In this document: positions 53,095 to 63,735 of the stretch, piece by piece
Layout of the letters: each line of letters starts with the position of its first letter
Numbering within the stretch: position 1 is the first letter of the stretch
DNA from: Niebla homalea
Lineage: Eukaryota; Ascomycota; Lecanoromycetes; Lecanorales; Ramalinaceae
Reading direction: 5' to 3'
Assembly: GCA_019925105.1 (NCBI GenBank)
Contig: JAHGAU010000024.1
Location: forward strand, 682,001 to 746,000
Length of the DNA: 64,000 nucleotides
Notes under the pieces: model-generated
What the model saw: the letters and a program-made list of their open reading frames with translations, nothing else
Told to the model about the DNA's origin: nothing
Database searches by the model: none
Program-made: the position numbers and the translations under genes

Positions 53095-54483
53095 CAAGTC
53101 TTGGGACAGGGTGTTTCACGATAATGTATATCGCAACGATCTGCACAACCTCAGCACAGACGACGCAGCTCGATCGTTACAAGAATCACAATGTGCAATG
53201 AGGATCAAAGTCCGTGGTATGAGGAGCAGCAGCAACAACAGCAGGCTTACTCAACAAAAGCTTACTCAAAGGCTCTTCCACGTATACTGATAATCCCCCC
53301 CAAGCTGTGGGTCAACCAGCCGCGTCCTAGCTTGGCGGAGCTGTTGGAAGCGCTACGGGAATAGCAGCAAGACAACACTGGAACGAAGCAAGCAAAGAAT
53401 AGGAACAGTCACCTTAAACTTACCCGAACGTCTTCAACGAACTCGAACCACGGTACCCAAATTTTGCTAGCCACCTCATACCAGAGCCCAGCATTCGAGT
53501 AACAGTGGCTCTGACATGCCAGTGGGTATCAGTCTCTCCGTGAGAAACGTACGTTCCGCATTGCCTCTCGCGGGGGACAGCAGTCGTGACCTATACCAAT
53601 TCTATTATTCCGAATGCGATACCCTATGCAAACCTTATCCAAGATGTGGCCCTTAGGCTTTGCTGTGAGGCGCGAGCCTGGTGGCAGCTGTTGAGCCCGA
53701 TGTTTCAAGAGCTTTCTGGAGTCTCAGAGCTGGACTGAGTTAGTGATTGGGACTTTACAAGTCGCTTCGAGACCTTCGCCTCGAGAGAAGATCTTATCAC
53801 CAGAAAGATTTTCTTGTGTCTTTGGTCTAGGACGATAGTGCTAAACCTGTGTCAGTAAAGTGCCTCAGACTCTCATTGGTGTCCTTAACATACAGAGATC
53901 CCGCGTCGCTTCACAGCTCTGATGGACCACTCTTCATGCCCGGATATTGGGCATCAATATACCTCGAACAAGGCTTTGAGATAAAGCGAGAGGTCTGTAT
54001 AGACCTGATCGAATTTCTTGAGAAGAATACTCAATCACGGTGTTGCAGAAGACCCAACAGACTTCAATACAAAATGCAGGAAGGCGAGCCTTGCTGTGAA
54101 GAAGTGCAAGTATCTGTAGACACCGCTCTGATCCCACCACCCTTAAGTTCTATCAAAGCAGCTATACTGAGCCTCATTCTAACCTTACGTCGGAGCAAAA
54201 GGGCCTTTAAGTCATTCGTTGGCAGCCCTTGTGCAGACGTCAATTGCGGTGAAACTTGAGGTAAGATCTAAGGTCAACTCTATTGTCCTATGCACGCCAC
54301 TGGCTGTTGTTAAATGGCATTCGACTTCATCAGCAATTCATCCGTTAGTTCGATTGACACCAAAGTTGCAACATGCATTGCGCCGCGAACGTCCTGGCTG
54401 AGAAGCGATCAGGCAGACACTGAAGGCTTTGCTATGCGGGAAATAAGTCAAACATATGCAGCTCAAACTCTTGAAAGCTCATT
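53095..54483. other. intergenic
   Basis: 1.4 kb. A plus frame at 53849-54259 begins with GTG and has no recognisable domain. No supported gene. Confidence 0.35.
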
Positions 54484-54543
54484 TTGTTCATTCAGATCCA
54501 GACCATCGTTATTTACAATCTGAACGTGCTTTTCATCACGACA

Positions 54544-54759
54544 TCCAAAGAACCCATTTCATCCAAGGAACCCATTTCATCCAAGGAACCCATTTCATCC
54601 AAGGAACCCATTTCATCCAAGGAACCCATTTCATCCAAGGAACCCATTTCATCCAAGGAACCCATTTCATCCAAGGAACCCATTTCATCCAAGGAACCCA
54701 TTTCATCCAAGGAACCCATTTCATCCAAGGAACCCATTTCATCCAAGGAACCCATTTCA
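54544..54759 (+). repeat. 12-copy 18-bp tandem repeat (minisatellite)
   Basis: Twelve consecutive 18-bp units, TCCAAGGAACCCATTTCA, plus a partial thirteenth (TCCAAAGAA). Copies 2-12 look identical; the first copy and the partial one carry AAAG instead of AAGG. 18 is a multiple of three, so every frame repeats a hexapeptide and four frames stay open: SKEPIS and FIQGTH on plus, SLDEMG and WMKWVP on minus. The longest plus frame spans 54484-54867 (127 codons). No spacers, so not a CRISPR. No evidence that any frame is translated. Confidence 0.95.
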
Positions 54760-54867
54760 TCCAAAGAATGTACGACTGGAACATCAACATCTACGATGGA
54801 AACCTTCGGCATTCCCGACTCCACGTGTGAAGCGGAAAGGGTCATGGCCAGCACCGTACATAGGTAG

Positions 54868-55291
54868 GTTTCATGCTGGACTTTTTGAAATGCTGTTGTA
54901 CAAGATTAGCTATTGTTACTCCAAAAGGCAAGAACTTCTCGGACTGCCGCAAAGCACTCTTGACCATTCATTAACAGCAAAGACCCCAACGCCGAATCTG
55001 TCATGTAAGCAAAACCAATCAAGAATAAGGACCAAACCATGTCACTATTAAACCACGCTGCTCTAAAAACCTTGCCGCCTAGTAATTGAAATTTTTTTGT
55101 GATTGTTTTGTGTTTTTGACTTTTTTTGGTGCTTTCGCTTTTTCGTGATTTTCAGTTGTTTTTGGTGCTTTGGCGCTTACTCGAACATCCAACCAGAGAG
55201 GATCGCTGCAGAAAAGTATCGCTTGTGGCACTTGGAAGGATCGTTGATCACCTCCAGATACACACTCTGATGCCAATCTACATCGATCATC
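54868..55291. other. intergenic between minisatellite and the one-TM gene
   Basis: AT-rich, with T-runs around 55090-55150. Nothing recognised. Confidence 0.35.
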
Positions 55292-55867
55292 TCAATGTCT
55301 CCTTCGTGGTCGGCAGGGCCGAGGTCTTTGCAGACCCCACTCTAGGCTGACATTGGGGATTTCCACGTACTCGTTCAACGCTTCCACGATAAGAACCTTC
55401 TTCTTCGACGCCTTGGTCGACGTCCGCTTCAGGCAACTCTTCTCTGGACGGCGCTCGCGGGGAGCGAGGCTGAGCAGTTGGAAGGATTGCACCAGAGCAG
55501 CCATCTCAGGCATCTTAGGCACCAGGGGGAAGAGCCTCTTGCGAGACCCTTCGATATGCTGGCAAGAAAGTTCGGAAACCTTCTGCCCGTGCAGTGCACG
55601 AGGTTGGCCAGGTCGCTTACCCTCGGGGGTGAGAGGCTTGCGCATCTCAACCTCTTGGTCATCGATCCTCCTGGTCGTCCTGACATGCGGCGCCTTACAG
55701 ATGTCCGTCGCCGTCGAGCGTTGAGGTGATAGCAAGCATGAAAGATTGAGCCTGCCAATGACAAGACCCGCTCCAGCTACATATCCGAGCACCGGCCAAC
55801 TGATGTGGATGACGAGGGAGGCAAGCACAACGCTGAAGACGGCCAACTTAGTAGCCGAATTCAACAT
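55292..55867 (-). CDS. hypothetical one-TM small protein
   Basis: ATG 55867 gives 191 residues: MLNSATKLAVFSVVLASLVIHISWPVLGYVAGAGLVIG forms a hydrophobic N-terminal helix pair or signal anchor, followed by a basic, Arg/Lys-rich soluble part (TRRIDDQEVEMRKPL, LAPRERRPEKSCLKRTSTKASKKKVLIVEALNEYVEIPNV). The block KSCLKRTSTKASKKKVLIVEALNEYVEIPN is well-ordered looking but matches no family I know. The frame extends to 55960 through a region coding a His/Thr-rich stretch from a GT-repeat, which I exclude. No introns. A CA/GT microsatellite lies in the upstream region. Confidence 0.5.
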   Translation of the reverse strand: MLNSATKLAVFSVVLASLVIHISWPVLGYVAGAGLVIGRLNLSCLLSPQRSTATDICKAPHVRTTRRIDDQEVEMRKPLTPEGKRPGQPRALHGQKVSELSCQHIEGSRKRLFPLVPKMPEMAALVQSFQLLSLAPRERRPEKSCLKRTSTKASKKKVLIVEALNEYVEIPNVSLEWGLQRPRPCRPRRRH

Positions 55868-58420
55868 TGTGACCTCGCAAAGAGAAAGTAGAAAGGAGGG
55901 ATGTGTGAAGTGTTGGTGTGTGTGTGTGTGTGATGCGTGAGAGTATGAAGTTACCACCAATCTGTGAAAGCTTTAGAGACTTGTGAGAATCTTGCAATCG
56001 GCGAGCGCGGTGAAGAGAAGAAAGAGAGCCAGGGATGCGAGCGAAAATATAAACAGCTCGCTCTAAGGTATCGCAGAGCAACGGTAAGTTCTCGGGCAAC
56101 CGGTGTTTTCACGTGAACGCCTATCGCCATCGTGGTGTGGTGGTGTTGAAGGTGGTGGATGCCCCGTCAGAAGCGCCATACTCACGACATTCAGACTGGA
56201 TGCCCACTTCGGTAATCAAGGAAATATAGCATTCTTAGGTGAACTGGGAAAAGGGTTCAAGTATAGAAGACTATTAGCTATTTACAACACCTCATGGTCA
56301 GCGCGTAAGTAGCTGCTGCATTTCGTCAAATGCCAACATTGCGATGCAAGAACATCTACACTTTCTGGATCTTTAAATCGCTCTGGTATTGATTCTTGTC
56401 GGTGCATACGCATTCCTCCTCCTTCAACACACCTTCACCTGATTCGATAAATCGTACAAAGGTTTGTGGTCCTTTGGCGCAATCGGCAGTGCCAGAAATG
56501 GGAAGTCAGTGTCACCACCTATGCAATTTGCTTCGCAGGGAGAAATGAGCTCTTCCGCTTCCTCCCCCGACCTCTTGGACCTCTTCACCCGACCAATTGT
56601 TATGGTAGAACGACCTGCCGTCTCCCTTATAGCGAACGGATACAATCTACCCGGGAGTTCCTGCTATCGGAGCAGCGCTTCTCCACCAGGAAATTGGGAG
56701 CTTAACCTCCCTCAACCTCGAAAGCGGTCAAAAAAGCTTGCTAAATCTCAAATACCCTTGCAGGCAAGATTTGCCTAGACCCGTTTCCTTTGAACTATAC
56801 ATTTTGCTGATCTTATACAAGATGACGAATCCAACTGCCTGGATCCCCGGACCAAGCTCAGCCCATACCCAGCGAGCGTCTGGGGAACTTTACCACTCGT
56901 CCCACAAATAGCTCGAATACCTCGACCCCTTCGCCTCCTCCATTTCAGACCGAGTCTCGATCACACCGCTGGGACGCGGGGTATCCCCACATCCATAAGC
57001 TGTCTCGAACCCTCGCCTATCAACTGCTACGTCGCCCGAGTAAGGTGTCTCCCCACCTTCATACGCGTCATCAAATCCCGCTGATTTGAGCGTTTCACTA
57101 AGACTCCAACTAGCTTCGTCGAGTCTTGTGTTTATTTTCCTTGAAGAGACTTACATACTAATCGCCTCGCTACCTGATCACTGTGCATGGTCTTGTCTTG
57201 CAGCGTATTTGTGCTTCCTTTGAGATAGTCCCCTTTTTCATGCCTGGGTCACGACGCCTTCGACCAAATTTCGTTACATCAAGCATGATACGTCCTAAAA
57301 AAAAGAACCTTCTTCTCTTGAGAGCATTTGATGGTTTATGAAGACACAAGGAACGGAAATGCTGCACCTCACTAAGCAGAAGGAAGGCTGGACCCCTTTA
57401 ATCCAATTCAAGGTTCACGAAGCATAGGTTTTCACGCATTTGGAAAACGCCTCTCAGCAATATCATGGCAGCACAACAGACTGAGGTTTCGCTCAAAAGA
57501 GATTCACCAAGGATATTGCATGTTTTAATGATTGTGGGATGGGCTACTATGGCAGCCACGTGGTACAGATGCGAAACGGCAGAATCTTTTGACGATGAGA
57601 CCACAGGCCACCTGCTTAGCCAACCCAGGACCGATAGCCTTTCCACAAATCATCTCTGAAACTCCCCCCCTTTGGTATGGGAAAGACGTAAACTTGTCTT
57701 GAAAGCGGTATCCAAGCAGTAAAACTTGCGAATTGCCGCCCTAGAGCATTTCTCCAGCATTGTCGACATCGCTGGAGGAGTTGTCCACCATACCTTTGGA
57801 TTCACCGCAATGAAAGCAGACAACTGTTTTCCTGCCAACGCTCGAAATTGAACCTTTGAGAAGCAGCTACGATCGCGCTTCTACCATAGCAGCAGGACCA
57901 CGCCCTCAGCCACCAGGATATCGATCATCCGCATCTGGCGCACTGCGCTGTCTCGAATATCTGTGGCAAGCTGTCAAGTGTCATGCTGATGTCCCTGTGA
58001 TGGCGATGGGGTACATCGTTGAGCGGCACATGTTCAATGCCAACTTTTGACGTCGTGAAGCAACGTCTCGCAACTTAGATGCCATACTTGATTTTAAGCG
58101 GCAGAGGAAGTAGAGCTTCATCGTAGATTGGTGTTTCTATCATAGCGAAGAGAAATTTTGAAATGGAGCGTATGTTTTAGAGAAGAGTAATCAAAACATT
58201 CTGTAACTTGCTTGTATCGTCGCCTTTGAGAGCCCCTCGCTACGAGATAGACTGCTGTAAATCAATCTGGCAGTGTTTGCGTGGTGCATAATTAGATAAT
58301 GATGATGCTGAGACTACGTGGTTTGGAAATGAAGTCATATATAATAAAAGAAACTCAAATTCTCATAATCAGACCTAAAAAAACCACTCACGTCGCATAT
58401 TTTTGTGCAACAGCCGACAA
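55868..58420. other. 2.55-kb intergenic region
   Basis: Spacer between the divergent hypothetical gene and GCG1. Holds a GT repeat (55916-55932) and many short frames. The most coding-like is plus 56521-56778 (MQFASQGEMSSSASSPDLL ..., 85 codons), without recognised domain. No supported gene. Confidence 0.35.
55916..55932 (+). repeat. (GT)8 dinucleotide microsatellite
   Basis: About eight GT units in the upstream (promoter/5' UTR) side of the minus-strand hypothetical gene ending at 55292. Confidence 0.85.
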
Positions 58421-59782
58421 ATGTCAAAATCACCCGCTCCAGATTCATCAGATGAGTTCTGGCTATTTGGATACGGGTAAAAAAGAAAACTTCTGTTGGA
58501 AAGTTGCGACGATCGTTCGTTGTTGATGGACTATGCAGGAGTCTGATATGGAAACCTCCACCGCACTACGGTATGTAGCGATGTATAATTGTCTCCTGTA
58601 GCAGCGACTCGTCACCTCCCTTTCGTTGGGGAAGTAACAATTTGTCTGAAAAGATGATTGCGTGTCCACCACCTGCTATATAATTTCCCTTCCAAAAAAA
58701 ACAACAAAAACAAAACAAATAACAAAATACCAAAGCGCGCCATTTTACTATGTAAAGACCATGCAACATCCTAGCAGCGGAGCAAGGAGTAGCAAGCAGC
58801 AGCACCACTTAACTCCCCAATTCCCTTTGCTCATCACAATCTTCCAACACCGTTAGAGAGAATTTCATCCTAAGAATTCCTAATTCATCCTCATGTCTCT
58901 CCCTCTCTTACACACACACTCCCAACAGACCTCCGCATCCCCGGCCACATCAAAGGCTATATCCGCCGGTTCTGGCAAGCCAGGTATGCCATCTGCCCTT
59001 CCCCCGCCCTTCCTCCCCCCAACCCCCCACCCGGGCTCCCAACCTCCCAACCCTCACCCTCCTAACCCCGTATCCAAACCTCCAGCGAAGACCACCGCGG
59101 CACCCCCGCCTCCCCCGGCCGCGTCGTCACCCTGATCACGCAATCCTACTACCACTCCACCAACAACAACAACAACAACAACAACCTCGTCGTGGGCGAC
59201 ACACCATCACCATCACCGGCATCACCCCCCAACAACAACAACAAGAAGAACAACGAGGACGACGCGATGATCGTGCAAGGGGTAGCCTACCGGATCCCTG
59301 CCGCCCACGTCGAGGATGTCAAGGCGTACCTCGACATCCGCGAGATCAATGGCTATTCGATCGTGTATACCACGTTCTACCCCTCCCCGTCTACAGCGGC
59401 GCCCCGGCGGGAGGAGGGGGAGGAAGAGATTCGGCGGTGTATGGTCTACATCGGCTTGCCATCGAACCCGCAGTTCCTGGGTGTGCAAGCGCCGGAGGAG
59501 GTGGCGGGTGTGATTGCGGGGAGTGAGGGCCCGAGTGGGAGGAATGATGAGTATTTGTTCATGCTGGAGAGGGGGTTGAGGGAGTTGGAGGGGGGTGGTG
59601 GGTTGGGGGATGAGCATGTGGGGGATTTGGCGAGGCGGGTGAGGAGGTTGCTAGATCGGGATGGAGGAGCAGGTGGAGAAGAGGAAGCAGCGGATACGAA
59701 GATGAGGGTGGAGACCGAGTTGGGAGGGAAGCCAGCGGAGGAGATGGAGAAGACTGTTGTGGCTAGCATGATAGGTGATTGA
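58421..59782 (+). CDS. GCG1: glutathione-specific gamma-glutamylcyclotransferase (ChaC family)
   Basis: Cytosolic enzyme cleaving glutathione to 5-oxoproline and Cys-Gly. The four exons are 58421-58476, 58539-58570, 58929-58983 and 59086-59782, giving 279 residues. Three small exons assemble the diagnostic N-terminus: FWLFGYG + SLIWKPPPHY + DLRIPGHIKGYIRRFWQAS, then EDHRGTPASPGRVVTL. VQGVAYRIPA, and DIREINGYSIVYTTFYP with the probable catalytic Glu in REINGY, follow. CMVYIGLPSNPQFLG and RNDEYLFML end the domain. It is longer than the usual 220-240 residues because of a poly-Asn insertion (from the AAC repeat at 59161-59184 and a second near 59230), and a Gly/Glu-rich tail. Intron 2 is 358 nt, unusually long here. 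Confidence 0.9.
59161..59184 (+). repeat. in-frame (CAA/AAC) trinucleotide repeat in GCG1
   Basis: Eight AAC codons encode a poly-Asn run inside the ChaC domain region, in a loop between the first and second conserved blocks. A second, interrupted Asn/Lys run lies 45 bp downstream. Confidence 0.9.
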
Positions 59783-60476
59783 TGAGGCTGTGAGAGAGAC
59801 ATGAGAGTTCAAGAAAAGTGAGTGCGAGAGGGTTTCACGTTCAGCAAGTGTTTGTGGGGAAAGGCTTGTTTCAAAACAGAGTAGCTAAGTTGGCTAAAGT
59901 AGCTGGTCTTCGAGTCGTTCCATTCTGCACGGATCCTTGGCTGTTCGTCATCGCTCTGTTAGTAGGTAAGAAATCGTGTTGTTGTGTCATCTTGGTGCTG
60001 CTTGAGAGGTCGTTCTGAAAAGGTCGCATATCTTTGAGGTTTCGGCGGGATTGATGGCGTAATGTACTGCATTTTGTCTGGTGAGGTTGAATTCATTGGC
60101 AAGAGTTAAAGAAAATTGTTTTTGAGTCAGGTGTGTCCTCCACGCCCTTACGCCCGTGCGATAGGATGATTGCTGTGATGCCACAGGCAGTCTCCAGGTA
60201 TCTGAAAAGAGAGGTATCCAGGATCGCTCCAACCAGTCTAATTGGTAGTGTGGTATCATTCTCAGCCGTCATTGTACTGCTAGAAGCCCCAGTACTATAA
60301 AAGGCCTGAGTCATTGGATTAGTAGACAAGTGCCGAAGCTGCAATGTTATTTGTTCGATCGTTTCGTATCCTTTTCGTTCTTGTCATCTGTCTGTCTGTC
60401 CATTTTCGTTCCGTTCCGTTCGAGATCGAGGTCGCAAAAGTGTAGGCCGTGAAGGCGCCCACGCGTGGTTTTTTTT
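59783..60476. other. convergent intergenic region
   Basis: 3' regions of GCG1 and the RRM gene. The minus frame 59987-60259 is unassigned. Nothing recognised. Confidence 0.35.
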
Positions 60477-61357
60477 TTACCAAGCATTGCCTCCTCCACC
60501 GCCGGAGTTGCCATCGTAGCCTCCGCCGGCACCGGATCCGCCGTAGCCTCCTCCACCACCGGAGTAGCCGCCTCCGCCTCCGCTGTAACCTGTGCGTACT
60601 GTCAGTGGATCTGTCATACACTTGGGCTCCAAAACAATTCTTACCACCACGGCCACCTCCACCATAGCCACCTTGATCACGTCCACCATAACCGCCTCCA
60701 CCTGAAAATAATCAGTACAGGTTCAAGAACTATACATGACATTTCAACTCACCATAGCTGCCGCCACCACCGTTGTAGCCGCCTCCACCACGGCCACCGT
60801 AACCTCCTCCACCAGAGTAGCCGCCGCGGCCTCCTCCAAATCCGCCTCCACCTGAGTAGCCACCACCACCTCCTCCTCCGCCGCGCTCAGAGGCTTTGTC
60901 TACGCGAATGGTACGGCCATCGAACCTGCTGCGCTTAGCACGGTGTTGAAATAGTGACGGTATGACGCAATCACTCACTCAACGTTGTTCATCTGCCCAA
61001 TGGCAGCTTCAGCGTCCTGTTCAGAACCATATTTGACGAAGCCGAATCCACGGCTGCGACCAGTGTCACGGTCCTTGACAACGATCTATAACACAAGGTC
61101 AGCATTGATGTTTACAGCGATCTTTATTCGGGGGGAGACGGGGGGCCGGGGATTGCCGGGTGGGGTGTGGAGAGGAGAAAGGAGGAGAGTCTTACAGCTT
61201 CTTCGACAGCACCAAACTCTTCGAACTTCATGCGAAGAGCATTGTCGTCGGTATGCCATGCAAGGCCCCTGGATCGATTAGTGATTGGACTTGAGTATAG
61301 CCGAAGATGATTTCAAGCCGAAGATGATTTCACTTACCCAATGAAGAGTTTTGACAT
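60477..61357 (-). CDS. glycine-rich RNA-binding protein, single RRM
   Basis: RRM plus RGG/YGG-type tail, as in cold-inducible plant GRPs and fungal homologs. Start ATG 61357, MSKLFIG, with an intron immediately after GG. RNP2 is LFIGGLAW; RNP1 is RGFGFVKY in exon 3 ([33 protein letters not shown]). [12 protein letters not shown] ends the RRM. The tail is Gly/Tyr/Arg-rich ([29 protein letters not shown]) over several small exons, ending SGGGGGNAW. Several introns interrupt the glycine tail itself. Role: RNA binding, chaperoning or splicing under stress, inferred from the family. Exact splice sites in the tail were not all resolved. Confidence 0.85.
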
Positions 61358-62372
61358 GGTGTCAGGTTTCTTGGTTCAAGACGGCTAACACACTCTCAAT
61401 TTCTGCGCGGTCACACAAAACATTTCCGTCGGAGATGTTTGAAAGAAGGAGACAGTCTTTTGAACACGAAAACATCGGTGAAGTACATGAGTGGCGAAGG
61501 AGAGTAAGACATGACGATTGTAATTGGATAGAGCAGGATCAGCGTAGAGAGCAGCAGACGAACATGGCAAGTCCTTTTCCGTAGTGGTATTGCCGGTTGG
61601 GTGATAATTCAGCCTGTCGTCTATCTTTCAGAAAGCCCCCAACCAAGTAATGATGCTTCTGGATGAGAAGCACGAAGACACTGAGGGTTTGAGAAGTTAG
61701 GAGTTGTGAAGGATGAAAAGACAAGAAAAAAAAGGTGGGATGATGAAAGAAATCCTGGATCGCCCGACTTTCTTCTGCCCCACCACGGCACCAATGGGAC
61801 GCTAGTAACGCAGAGCTAAGCTTAAAAAGACCCTGACGGAAATCTTGCATCTGTGGCCCACGGACTGGCCTGGCCCACGGTCCCACCAGGCCTGTGCGCA
61901 CCATCGTTCTCGTACCAGGTGAATGCACAGTACTGGTGGTACGCACCTGATAACAGTCGACCCAATCGGTGGTACTGATATTCGCACATGTGCTTCTATT
62001 CACCTTTGCTTCTTTTGAAGATGGGAGAATAATGAGTCTTGGTGATCGTCGGTGTATGCATATACTATGCAAGCGAGCCTCGACTTTACCTGATACAATT
62101 CGCCAGTTTCAGCTGGGTATTGAGCTTTGTGGCACAAGGCCGACGCTTGGGGTCCAGAACGCTGTGATATGACTTTCACCTTGACAATAATATCAAAAAA
62201 TAATATTAATCCATTGAAAACCATCTCCATCGATCGAGGATCGACAATCGATCTAACATGACTAACAAGCCATTGGCATTCGAATAGGCGTGGAGCACGT
62301 CGACTGTAGGCCGTAGAGTCGATCTTGTATACCCGGACCAGACTTCGAGCATGCTCAAACCGTCATAAACTT
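61358..62372. other. intergenic, GRP promoter side
   Basis: A 177-codon minus frame (61539-62072) overlaps the expected promoter and resembles no protein. Not called. About 62190-62230 is AT-rich. Confidence 0.35.
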
Positions 62373-63458
62373 TCAGTCCACAATGTCCCCCATCATGCCT
62401 ACCCTTGATCCCCCTTTGCCATCAACGCCCCAAAGCCTCACGGCTGTGCTTCCGCCCTCGGCCTCAAGTATCCCTCTATACCTCTCCCCTACATAGAACG
62501 GCGCAGTAGCCCGGTAGCTTATACTCGTTGGGATCGCATACCCGTCCCCCGTCTCACTCAATTGCGAATCCCTCCAGAGATCGAGCATATTAATTAGATT
62601 CAGTGGCCCATGGACCACTATATCTCTTTGGCCTTCCATTCCCCTCGCCCAGTCCCGCGAGTAATGTATCATGTGGGCGTTGAACGTCAGGGCTGAGAAG
62701 CGGAAGAGCGATGTCGCTGTCTGGACGAAATCCCTTGTTCTCACAATCGCACCGTCTTTTGCGTCCGGCTTGGAAGGCAATGTTGTTCCGATCTCCTCAT
62801 CTCTCAATTTCCTTTGCGAGCCTTCCTCCTCCCGAGCAAGAGACGCCTTCGCTTTTCCCTCGGGCAATTTTTCCCTAAACACCCAATCCCTCCTATCGAC
62901 CAAACACACCTCCCCTTCGTCCGGCCCGTCCCTGTACTCCTTCTCCACGCCCACGACGATCATCTCCTCCCCTGCCCGGTTCCTCTTCACCACTGCACTC
63001 ACCAGCCTCGACGTCTCGGTCGCTAGACCGGGCCCCACTCTCAGGGGGTGATTTTTGCGCCATGTGATTTGACCCCCTGCCCACATGCGTCTTGTGAATG
63101 GCGCTGGCGGGGAAAATGCAAGATCTGTGCCATCGGGCCCGAGCTCGTCATTCGTGGATGTGGGGGTGAAGTAGGCTAGATGGTAGCCAGGGGGTAGTGG
63201 TGTACCGTGACTGATGATTGGGAACCTAGAGAGGTGATTGGCGGGTGCATGTTGTTCGAGCGGGAGATCAGGATAAAGATTGGGCCGATTGAGTGTCCTG
63301 CTGAGGCGATGGAGCTGGTCAGGATCGAGCTCTTGGGCGCGTATTTGCGGGGGAGCCTGCTTGGCGCGGGAGAGGAGGTCGACGCAGAGAGATTCGGCAA
63401 GAGAGTGTGAGGTGGAAATTGCGGAGGAATAGCAGCGTCGGCGAAGAAGAGATGTCAT
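62373..63458 (-). CDS. mitochondrial hydroxyacyl-thioester dehydratase-like (HTD2 / mesaconyl-C4-CoA hydratase family)
   Basis: Uninterrupted 361-residue frame from ATG 63458. The N-terminus MTSLLRRRCYSSAISTSHS is a good mitochondrial presequence. It contains MWAGGQITWRKNHPLRVG and the hot-dog-type segment FRFSALTFNAHMIHYSRDWA, then DIVVHGPLNLINMLDLWR, the R-specific hydratase/dehydratase signature with the catalytic His and Asn in FNAHMIHY. HTD2 acts in mitochondrial fatty-acid synthesis; related fungal proteins are annotated as mesaconyl-C4-CoA hydratase. Substrate is not fixed by sequence. It lies 277 bp from the divergent gene at 63736. Confidence 0.82.
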   Translation of the reverse strand: MTSLLRRRCYSSAISTSHSLAESLCVDLLSRAKQAPPQIRAQELDPDQLHRLSRTLNRPNLYPDLPLEQHAPANHLSRFPIISHGTPLPPGYHLAYFTPTSTNDELGPDGTDLAFSPPAPFTRRMWAGGQITWRKNHPLRVGPGLATETSRLVSAVVKRNRAGEEMIVVGVEKEYRDGPDEGEVCLVDRRDWVFREKLPEGKAKASLAREEEGSQRKLRDEEIGTTLPSKPDAKDGAIVRTRDFVQTATSLFRFSALTFNAHMIHYSRDWARGMEGQRDIVVHGPLNLINMLDLWRDSQLSETGDGYAIPTSISYRATAPFYVGERYRGILEAEGGSTAVRLWGVDGKGGSRVGMMGDIVD

Positions 63459-63735
63459 ATTGCTAAAGTGGATTCATACGGATGCCGGGGCAGATCGACG
63501 TGGGATGCACAGGCCATCCTGCTATTACCGGAGCACATCTAGTCATTCTCCACGTGGAACGTCCATCTGCAAGTCGTTGAGAGCATCTGACAGCGATAGA
63601 TGCTCAAGTGCTCTGTGTCTGTCGAGGCGGGAATATCGAAGACGGAATGTATTCCGTCTTATATTTGAAATGTCTTTGAAGCAGCTGGTTTCATAACCTT
63701 ACTTTTCCTCATCATATCTCGAGCGCGCTGTTGCA

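Noticed and set aside
54544..54759. Repeat array as CRISPR
   Set aside because: Units are directly contiguous with no spacers, and the genome is eukaryotic.
61539..62072. 177-codon minus frame upstream of the RRM gene
   Set aside because: It occupies the expected promoter, has no recognisable features, and is poly-T/Phe-rich in the middle.
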